Source: Archivesica marissinica (taxonomy: Eukaryota > Mollusca > Bivalvia > Venerida > Vesicomyidae). Taken from it: 64,000 nt of DNA. The stretch spans positions 63,482,095-63,546,094 of the forward strand of contig CM026387.1 in assembly GCA_014843695.1 (NCBI GenBank), in the 5' to 3' direction. Shown here piece by piece: positions 15,301 to 23,338 of this stretch. Position numbers and translations under genes: made by a program. Position 1 is the stretch's first letter, and each line of letters begins with the position of its first letter. The notes under the pieces are model-generated. The model searched no databases. It was not told where the DNA came from and worked only from the letters and a program-made list of their open reading frames with translations.

Positions 15301-16708
15301 ACAACTACTACACCAACTACAACTACAATACCAACTACTACACCGACTACTACACCAACTACAACTACTGCACCAACTACAACAACTACACCAACCACAA
15401 CTACTACACCAACTACAACTACTGCACCAACTACAACAACTACACCAACCACAACTACTACACCAACTACAACTACTACACCAACTACAACTACAACAAC
15501 AACTACAACTACTACACCGACTACTACACCAACTACAACTACTACACCAACAACAACTACTACACCAACCACAACTACTACACCAACCACAACTACTACA
15601 CCAACTACAACTACTACACCAACCACAACTACTACACCAACTACAACTACTACACCAACTACAACAACTACACCAACCACACCTACTACACCAACCACAA
15701 CTACTACACCAACTACAACTACTACACCAACTACAACTACTACACCAACTACAACTACTACACCAACTACAACTACTACACCAACTACAACTACTACACC
15801 AACTACAACTACTACACCGACTACAACTACTACACCAACTACAACTACTACACCAACTACAACTACTACACCGACTACAACTACTACACCAACCACAACT
15901 ACTACACCAACCACAACTACTACACCAACTACAACTACTACACCGACTACTACACCAACCACAACTACTACACCAACTACAACTACTACACCAGCTACAA
16001 CTACAACACCAACTACAACTACTACACCGACTACTACACCAACTACAACTACTACACCAACTACAACAACTACACCAACCACAACTACTACACCAACTAC
16101 AACTACTACACCAACTACAACTACTACACCAACTACAACTACTACACCAACTACAACTACTACACCGACTACAACTACTACACCAACCACAACTACTACA
16201 CCAACAACAACTACTACACCAACTACAACTACAACACCAACTACAACTACTACACCGACTACTACACCAACTACAACTACTACACCAACTACAACTACTA
16301 CACCAACCACAACTACCACACCAACTACAACTACTACACCAACTACAACTACAACACCATCTACCACTACTACACCGACTACTACACCAACTACAACACC
16401 AACTACAACTACTACACCGACTACTACATCAACTACAACTACTACACCAACCACAACTACTACACCAACCACAACTACTACACCAACTACAACTACTACA
16501 CCAACCACAACTACTACACCAACTACAACTACTACATCAACTACAACTACTGCACCAACTACAACTACTACACCAACTACAACTACTACACCAACCACAA
16601 CTACTACACCAACTACAACTACTACACCAACTACAACTACTACGCCGACTACAACTACAACACCAACTACAACTGCATCCACAACGACGGTGCCAACATT
16701 TACTACAG
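325..16708 (+). CDS. Giant Thr/Pro-rich mucin-like exon (partial gene, frameshifted)
   Basis: The plus strand encodes a run of [12 protein letters not shown] hexapeptides, typical of the O-glycosylated PTS domain of secreted or membrane mucins. Before the repeats the frame reads [14 protein letters not shown], which resembles the end of a signal peptide, then a transition ([15 protein letters not shown]). At the far end the repeats degrade to [13 protein letters not shown] and meet a GTATGT donor at 16709. The intact exon would encode about 5,460 residues. Only ACA, ACT, ACC and CCA codons dominate. The frame is first lost near 2268 (one base missing) and again near 4810-4862, 5190, 5310, 6592-6620 and at many sites from 7893 to 14870, so the gene is broken or the assembly is unpolished. 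No cysteine-rich or other folded domain is visible. The cellular role (mucus, shell or byssus matrix, cell coat) cannot be told. No initiator ATG lies in the window. Confidence 0.6.
2428..3999 (+). repeat. 750-bp tandem duplication inside the mucin exon
   Basis: Bases 2428-3249 reappear at 3178-3999 with a constant 750-bp offset and no difference seen by eye, including rare markers such as CTACTTCACC (ends of the CTTC marker at 2760 and 3510), ACTACTCTACC and CCAAAACT. 750 bp is 250 codons, so the duplication is in frame. To the left (2401-2427) the copies differ by one base; beyond 3249/3999 they diverge. Confidence 0.85.
8280..11510 (+). repeat. Segment duplicated about 4.17 kb downstream (left copy)
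   Basis: Rare variant units recur in the same order about 4.17 kb downstream. The ATCAACTACA marker at 8601 recurs at 12765, ACAGACTACT at 8691 at 12861, CAACTCCAAC at 8801 at 12971, AACCACATCT at 10726 at 14901 and AACTACAAGA/AACTACAATA at 11146 at 15321. The offset is 4164 to 4175 bp at these markers, with small indels accounting for the drift. In the middle part another offset (3736 bp) also fits: the AACCACATCT marker also occurs at 14462. Confidence 0.75.
12450..15685 (+). repeat. Segment duplicated from about 8.28-11.51 kb (right copy)
   Basis: This is the right-hand partner of the 8280-11510 segment. The joint between the copies (11505-12450) and the interior around 13190-13680 and 14740-14870 carry most of the broken units in the array. 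A false tandem duplication made during assembly, for example two haplotypes placed end to end, is as likely as a real one. Confidence 0.65.
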
Positions 16709-16714
16709 GTATGT
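16706..16714 (+). promoter_or_regulatory. 5' splice site of the mucin-like exon
   Basis: The sequence ACTACAG/GTATGT fits the metazoan donor consensus, with GT at 16709-16710. The exon leaves one base of the next codon (phase 1), the usual phase for extracellular modules. After it the base composition changes abruptly from the G-free repeat to ordinary AT-rich sequence, which supports a true exon end. Confidence 0.65.
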
Positions 16715-17728
16715 TTCTTACTTATCGTATTCGATTTCATATTTGATTAAAGCAGCACTATATCATAATAAAGGATGTGTTTTGGTAAAATATAAATACT
16801 AACGTAAGTGTTTACAAAAATCGAAATAGTCTCCCAGAAACGATAAAAGTCCAATAAATATACACACGAAGTGTTTATCAACAAACGAAATGTATTTATC
16901 AACACACGACATTTAAACACGCACATCGCGCATGCGTGAAACAACAGCGGATGTAAAAATTACGTTGGAATGTCAACATATTTTGAACATGAAATACTAT
17001 CTATCTATCTTCCTCTAATGTCGAATCCCTGGTAGGGATCTAGACATGTCCCTAAAAGATGCCAGAGATATGAATCGACATCTCAAGTAATTCAATTAAA
17101 AAAGACAACGTGGGACAAATGGCGACGATGCATTCCGAATGTAAACAAGTACGGAAGATGCGTTCCGATTGTAAACAAGTAAGTGACCGACCGACTCGTA
17201 ATGTCCTACTTTCGGTTTCGAGTTTGTTTTATCGCAAAAAAAACACTGTTTACTAATTGAACATAATTATGCAAATTATAGTGTAAGAATGCGTAGCAGT
17301 GTTGCTAACCATACGTAAAATTTGAATTTTTCAAATATCTTTTATTTCATACGATATAGGGTTGCTTTAAGTAAAATGTATTAAACTAACCGTTAACATG
17401 CGGAATAAATTGGACGTATTGTGCAAACAACATAGCTCCAGATCAGCATAGCGCCACGTCTGATCAGGATCTATGATCTTTCCGATTCAGACAATCCGAA
17501 TAACAAACAGCATAAAGTCTGATCAGACAAGTTATGTGCCGTCTGTTCTGGCTATATGCTGTTGCAAAAGCGACGTTAGTTGTGATTGGCAAGTTAAGTT
17601 AAAGTGATTTAAATGTTATATAGCTTATTTCTCATTCTTGATGTATGTCTATGATTTACTTTCTATACTATTCTCGATTGGAGTATATCGCGAATACATA
17701 AATATATGGCCTTCTTAGTGTTAATGAA
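16715..17728. other. AT-rich intronic or intergenic sequence, no gene seen
   Basis: No credible coding region is present. Small features: a (CTAT)n run near 16995-17011 and a direct duplication of about 30 bp around 17128-17184 (GCATTCCGAATGTAAACAAG and GCGTTCCGATTGTAAACAAG). Confidence 0.6.
17423..17474. repeat. Partly palindromic dispersed repeat
   Basis: Starts GCAAACAACATAGCTCCAGA and continues through a CAGCATAGCGCCACGTCTGA core to GATCAGGATCT. The same motif occurs at 51505-51568 in more complete palindromic form. It resembles MITE-like hairpins common between genes in bivalves, an identification from memory. Confidence 0.5.
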
Positions 17729-18982
17729 ACCTGTCAATATGGGTGTTACTAGATAAAACACTGTTCCATCGTCCGTGTTAATATGGGTGTTACTAGATAA
17801 AACACTTTTCCGTCGTCCGTGTCAATATGGGTGTTACTAGATAAAACATTGTTCCGGCTTCCGTGTCAATATGGGTGTTACTCGATAAAACAATGTTCCG
17901 GCGTCCGTGTCAATATAAGTGTTACTAGATTAAACACTATTCCATCGTCCGTGTCAATATGAGTGTTACTAGATAAAACACTGATCCATCTTCCGTGTCA
18001 ATATGGGTGCTACTAGATAAACACGTTTCCGTCGTCCGTGTCAATATGGGTGTCACTAGATAAACCACTGTTCCGGCGTTCGTGTCAATATGAGTGTTAC
18101 TAGATAAAACACTGTTCCGGTGTCCGTGTCAATACGGGTGTTACTAGATAAAACACTGTTCCATCGTCCGTGTCAATATGGGTGTTACTAGATAAAACAC
18201 TATTCCGGCGTCCGTGTCAATATGGGTGTTATTAGATAAAACACTGTACCGGCGTCCGTGTCAATATGGGAGTTACTCGATAAAACACTGTACCGGCGTC
18301 CGTGTCAATGTGGGTGTTACTAGATAAAACACTATTCCATCGTCCGTGTCAATATGGGTGTTACTAGATAAAACACTATTCCGGCGTCCGTGTCAATATG
18401 GGTGTTACTAGATAAAACACTATTCCGGCCTCCATGTCAATATGGGTGTTACTAGATAAAACACTATTCCGGCGTCCGTGTCAATATGGGTGTTACTAGA
18501 TAAAACACTGTTCCGGCGTCCGTATCAATATAAGTGTTACTAGATTAAACACTATTCCGTCGTCCGTGTCAACATGAGTGTTACTAGATAAAACACTGTT
18601 CCATCGTCCGTGTCAATATGGGTGTTACTAGATAAACAATTTTCCGTCGTCCGTGTCAATATGGATGTTACTAGATAAAACACTCTTCCGGCGTCCGTGT
18701 CAATATGGGTGTTACTAGATAAAACACTGTTCCGGTGTCCGTGTCAATATGGGTGTTACTAGATAAAACACTATTCCGGCGTCCGTGTCAATATAAGTGT
18801 TACTAGATTAAACACTATTCCGTCGTCCGTGTCAACATGAGTGTTACTAGATAAACAATTTTCCGTCGTCCGTGTCAATATGGGTGTTACTAGATAAAAC
18901 ACTCTTCCGGCGTCCGTGTCAATATGGGTGTTACTAGATAAAACACTGTTCCGGTGTCCGTGTCAATATGGGTGTTACTAGA

Positions 18983-19008
18983 TAACACCCATATTAACAC
19001 CCATAACA
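18983..19008. repeat. Small inverted insertion in the 44-bp satellite
   Basis: Inside one unit the regular GATAAAACAC is replaced by a short stretch containing AACACCCATATTAACACCCA, the reverse complement of the satellite's own TGGGTGTT and ATATGGGTGTT motifs. It looks like a template-switch insertion copied from the opposite strand. Confidence 0.6.
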
Positions 19009-19518
19009 CTATTCCGGCGTCCGTGTCAATATGGGTGTTACTCGATAAAACACTGTTCCGGCGTCCGTGTCAATATGGGTGTTACTAGATAAAACACTCT
19101 ACCCGCGTCCGTGTCAATATGGGTGTTACTCGATAAATCACTGTACCGCCGTCCGTGTCAATATGGGTGTTACTCGATAAAACACTGTACCGGCGTCCGT
19201 GTCAATATGGGTGTTACTAGATAAAACACTCTACCCGCGTCCGTGTCAATATGGGTGTTACTCGATAAAAATCACTGTACCGCCGTCCGTGTCAATATGG
19301 GTGTTACTCGATAAAACACTGTACCGGCGTCCGTGTCAATATGGGTGTTACTAGATAAAACACTGTTCCGGCGTCCGTGTCAATATGGGTGTTACTAGAT
19401 AAAACACTATTCCGGCTTCCGTGTCAATATGCGTGTTACTAGATAAAACACTATTCCGGCGTCCGTGTCAATATGGGTGTTACTAGATAAAACACTATTC
19501 CGGCGTCCGTGTCAATAT

Positions 19519-20221
19519 GGGTTTTATTGGATATAACATTGTTCCGCCGTCCGTGTCAATATGGGTGTTATTGGATAAAACACTGTTCCGGCGTCCGTGT
19601 CAATATGGGTGTTACTGGATAAAACACTATTCCATCGTCCGTGTCAATATGGGTGTTCTTAGATAAAACACTATTCCGGCGTCCGTGTCAATATGGGTTT
19701 TATTGGATATAACATTGTTCCGCCGTCCGTGTCAATATGGGTGTTATTGGATAAAACACTGTTCCGGCGTCCGTGTCAATATGGGTGTTACTGGATAAAA
19801 CACTATTCCATCGTCCGTGTCAATATGGGTGTTCTTAGATAAAACACTATTCCGGCGTCCGTGTCAATATGGGTTTTATTGGATATAACATTGTTCCGCC
19901 GTCCGTGTCAATATGGGTGTTATTGGATAAAACACTGTTCCGGCGCCGTGTCAATATGGGTGTTACTGGATAAAACACTATTCCATCGTCCGTGTCAATA
20001 TGGGTGTTCTTAGATAAAACACTATTCCGGCGTCCGTGTCAATATGGGTTTTATTGGATATAACATTGTTCCGCCGTCCGTGTCAATATGGGTGTTATTG
20101 GATAAAACACTGTTCCGGCGTCCGTGTCAATATGGGTGTTACTGGATAAAACACTATTCCGTCGTCCGTGTCAATATGGGTGTTACTGGATAAAACACTG
20201 TTCCGGAGTCCGTGTCTATAT
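19519..20221 (+). repeat. 176-bp higher-order repeat (4 x 44 bp), about 4 copies
   Basis: The diagnostic GGGTTTTATTGGATATAACA variant starts at 19519, 19695, 19871 and 20046, spacings of 176, 176 and 175 bp. Each period holds the same ordered four monomers. The 175-bp period lacks one base near 19940. Confidence 0.88.
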
Positions 20222-20640
20222 GGATGTTACTGGATAAAACAATGTTCCGGCGTCCGTGTCAATATGGGTGTTACTAGATAAAACACTACTCCGGCGTCCG
20301 TGTCAATATGGGTGTTACTCAATAAAACACTGTTCCGGCGTCCGTGTCAATATGGGCGTTACTAGATAAAACACTGTACCGGCGTCCGTGTCAATATGAG
20401 TATTACTAGATAAAACACTGTACCGGCGTCCGTGTCAATATGGGTGTTACTCGATAAAACACTGTACCGGCATCCCTGCCAATATGGGTGTTACTCTATA
20501 AGACACTGTACCGGCGTCCGTGTCAATATGGGTGTTACTAGATAAAACACTGTACCGGCGTCCGTGTCAATATGTGTGTTACTAGATAAAACACTGTTCC
20601 GGCGACCGTGTCAATATGGGTGTTACTAGATAAAACACTG

Positions 20641-20660
20641 GGCACCAGTGGCGGGTGCCA
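20641..20660 (+). other. 5'-terminal hairpin of LINE copy 1
   Basis: GGCACC at the 5' end pairs with GGTGCC six to seven bases downstream. Copy 2 has a different sequence at the same place (GCCCCAGC...GGCTGGGGGC) that also folds into a stem, so pairing is kept although the bases differ. Confidence 0.55.
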
Positions 20661-21369
20661 TAGAAATTCGCTGCTGCCTGGCTGGTGTGCAGGTTGGGTA
20701 AAACCCCCACGAAACCAGCCGACCGCGTTCCACCAAAAACATTCTAAAATTTAAATTAAACTACATATAATAAAACAAATAAAGTTTATAAATATACTTG
20801 CATACAACTTGAATAAACCTTGAATAAATAAATATAACACTGAAGTGGAAAACACGTTAGAAAATATAAAATTAAAACTGAAAATTTAATACAAAACAAA
20901 ATTTTAAAAATTAGTTAAACAAAGTTTAAAATATCTAAATACTATAATGTTAGGATTTAAAACACGACTACAATCAAATTCTCAACAAAAACAAACAAAA
21001 CAAACTAGGCGTAAAAAAAAAATATAAATAAAATAATATTTTAAATAAATTAAATCAATTTATGTAAATATTTTCCCCATCCCCAACCCTACATGTATGT
21101 CTATTCTCTCTATCCTTGCTATCTCATATATTAACATGCTCATTTGTTTACCATATGTGCCTGTGGGTAGCGCACGGGACGAAGATTATAACATTCATCT
21201 GTATTTATCACCATTTGGGTTGTATACGTTTCACATTTTCTATTCTCGTATCACTATGCACTTTTTAAACTCCATTTATACAAAATTGGGAACAAATGTT
21301 ATCCCACATTGTTTGATTATTTGAAATTGTTCATATGGAATATCCACAACCTCTTTAAAATAGTTCAGT

Positions 21370-21599
21370 ACTCCAATGTATCATCTAACCATACTCCAAT
21401 GTAACATCTAACCGTACTCCAATGTATCATCTAACCATACTCCAATGTATCATCTAACCATACTCCAATGTAACATCTAACCATACTCCAATGTAACATC
21501 TAACCATACTCCAATGTAACATCTAACCGTACTCCAATGTAACATCTAACCATACTCCAATGTATCATCTAACCATACTCCAATGTAACATCTAACCGG
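21370..21599 (+). repeat. 23-bp tandem repeat in LINE 5' UTR, 10 copies
   Basis: Units ACTCCAATGTA(T/A)CATCTAACC(A/G)T start at 21370 and then every 23 bp. The equivalent place in copy 2 (59213-59255) has only about two units, so the number varies between family members. Confidence 0.92.
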
Positions 21600-21696
21600 T
21601 AGTATGTTTTAGGCCTTAAACACCTATCTTACGAAACATTTTGAAACAAATCGATTAACCCTTTGTCTGTAGAGATAAAATATACAGATCATTTTA

Positions 21697-21738
21697 CGTC
21701 TGTGGTGGTTGGGGTGAAATCCCCTGATAAAACAGACG
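21697..21738 (+). other. Conserved hairpin in LINE 5' UTR
   Basis: CGTCTGT (21697-21703) pairs with ACAGACG (21732-21738), enclosing an inner GGGG/CCCC stem with a TGAAAT loop (21711-21724). The same stem occurs in copy 2 at 59350-59391 with one loop-side change only. Possible roles are RNA packaging, translation or transcription control; none is shown. Confidence 0.6.
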
Positions 21739-22225
21739 CTACCAGTTTGCCGTAGGTGGCGACCCGTATACTGGAAATAGGGGTTCTGGTAGTTGAGGGG
21801 GCTCAGGGATCTCCAGCTCCTAACACACTACTTCGACCCTGGCTTCGGATAGACGTGGCGTCTGGGTTGGGCCCGGACCTAGACAATCGGCTAGTCGTGC
21901 CTTGCACTGGAATCGAAAATCTTATCTGCCTATCCTTCTTACTATATACGTATCGTCAGATACAAACCGTGTGTTGACTACCTTTTTTCTTTTCTTTAAA
22001 GTAGATTCTTATGAGCAGCGGCTTAACGGGTTAATCGATGGATAGATAGGGGGCTGTGTGACTGTCCAGTTTACTGGCAGGATCGGAGTTTCCTCTCCTA
22101 TAAGTAGAGTATGACAGAAGAGTAGCATTAACGCTAGAAGTAGGAATTCCACTTCTAAACTGCGTTCCCTTGTAGGACTCCGAGGCGGGTGGTGCCCTCT
22201 TCTGTTGAAAAACAAAACAATAACC

Positions 22226-23285
22226 ATGGCATCCCTAAAACGACTACGAACGTCCGACGAACCAGAAATAATTAAAACATATCGAAAATTCTTAGTTATT
22301 GAATCAGAACAACACGAAAAACAAATAGGATCACTATCTCCATTCGTTATCGAAAAGTCATTGGAAAGTTTAATAGGATCACCAAAATCTGTTAAAAAAT
22401 TAAGAAATCAAACTTTACTTGTCGAAACCAAATCGAAATCACAAACTGACAATCTTTTAAAAGTAAAATCAATATTCAACATTGATGTTTCTGTAACGGA
22501 ACACAGGTCTTTAAACCGCTCAAAAGGTATAATTAAAGATCATATTTTAAAAAGGCGTCTCGAATGAAGACATTGTTGAAAATTTAAGCCCACAAGGGGT
22601 CATTGAAGCAAAGAGATTTAAGTACAAAAGAGATGGCCAACTTTTCGAAACAAATACTGTTTTATTAACGTTCAACAAAACAGTCATACCGACACACCTG
22701 AAAATCTTTTACAGAAACAAAACTGTTGAATTGTATATTCCAAACCCACTTAGATGTTTTAACTGTCAAAAATTTGGGCACCACGAAGATAATTGTAAAA
22801 TCACAAAAAACTCGGTAAAAGAAAAGGAAATAATGAAAATAAAATGTACACAAAATATTTCTTACTTTGAAGCAAATATAATCCAAGAAAACAAACCAGA
22901 CATATCATACTCAAAAATAGTTAAATCGGCAGTCAATAAACCAACAATGAAACATGTATCCACTCAAACTGAAATTATCAACGAAAAATCTGAATCCAAA
23001 AACAGTTCCAATGAAAAAACAAACACTCAAATATCATCTCAATCCTCATCTCACTCCTCATCTAAATCAACATCTCATAGATCCCGATCAACATCTGTTA
23101 AAACAAACTCGTCACAAGGTAAAACAAACCAAACAAAGAAACAAAATAAACCAAATGGACCAATCAACCTGAAACGGAACTCAAATAGACCACCAAAGGG
23201 ATCAGTGGATCCCATTAAACAAACTAATAGATTCTCTTTACTAGATCATGGAAGATATGGAGCTGGTACCGGATCCACCTCCTAA
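22226..23285 (+). pseudogene. LINE ORF1 (zinc-knuckle RNA-binding protein), copy 1
   Basis: The start is the ATG at 22226 in a strong Kozak context (ACCATGG), matched by copy 2. ORF1 proteins of this group bind the element RNA and act as chaperones. The N-terminal part is lysine-rich and begins MASLKRLRTSDEPE. A single CCHC knuckle remains, CFNCQKFGHHEDNC, followed by a Ser/Thr-rich basic tail. Copy 2 has three knuckles; here 120 bases around 22814 are missing in frame, removing the second and third. One extra A near 22551 shifts the frame to a TGA, and an extra G near 23253 alters the C-terminus relative to copy 2. The product would be non-functional or truncated. Confidence 0.85.
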
Positions 23286-23338
23286 ACAATACAATTTAAT
23301 CTTTTTATGTATCGTTTTTAATCTTCTCTCCATAAATA

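Larger units (their letters stand above)
423..16680 (+). repeat. 18-bp minisatellite ACAACTACTACACCAACT, about 900 copies
   Basis: About 16.3 kb consists of this 18-bp unit and close variants (CCGACT for CCAACT, CCACAACT, ACAACAACT, and 12-bp shortened units such as CCGACTACTACA). The plus strand is almost free of G, an extreme strand asymmetry. The unit is a multiple of three, so copy-number change keeps the Thr/Pro frame. Local quality is uneven: 423-4800 and 14880-16680 are regular, whereas 7890-14870 has many units broken by one- or two-base gaps. Confidence 0.95.
17729..20640 (+). repeat. 44-bp satellite, about 66 copies
   Basis: The unit contains CCGTGTCAATATGGGTGTTA followed by CTAGATAAAACACTGTTCCG, with variants at the CCGG/CCATC position and at CTAG/CTCG/TTGG. 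The array runs without other sequence until the LINE 5' end at 20641. Lengths are mostly exact 44-bp steps, with single-base losses in a few units. Confidence 0.93.
20641..22225 (+). promoter_or_regulatory. LINE copy 1 5' UTR
   Basis: About 1.58 kb precede ORF1. It consists of one monomer (20641-20935; copy 2 has two), an AT-rich stretch, ten 23-bp repeats (21370-21599), and a strongly conserved part (about 21690-22225) that is nearly identical in copy 2. LINEs of this type carry their internal promoter here, but no promoter element can be proven from the sequence. Confidence 0.7.

Noticed and set aside
17729..20640. 44-bp array as centromeric or telomeric DNA
   Set aside because: There is no telomere motif and a 2.9-kb array is too short to argue for a centromere.
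21097..21324. 75-codon ATG open frame in LINE copy 1 5' UTR
   Set aside because: In copy 2 the frame is shifted (extra A before the ATGCTC motif) and has no matching ATG start.
21756..21977. 73-codon open frame in the LINE 5' UTR, present in both copies
   Set aside because: It starts with GTG, not ATG, and most differences between copies change the amino acid, so the DNA or RNA is conserved rather than a protein.
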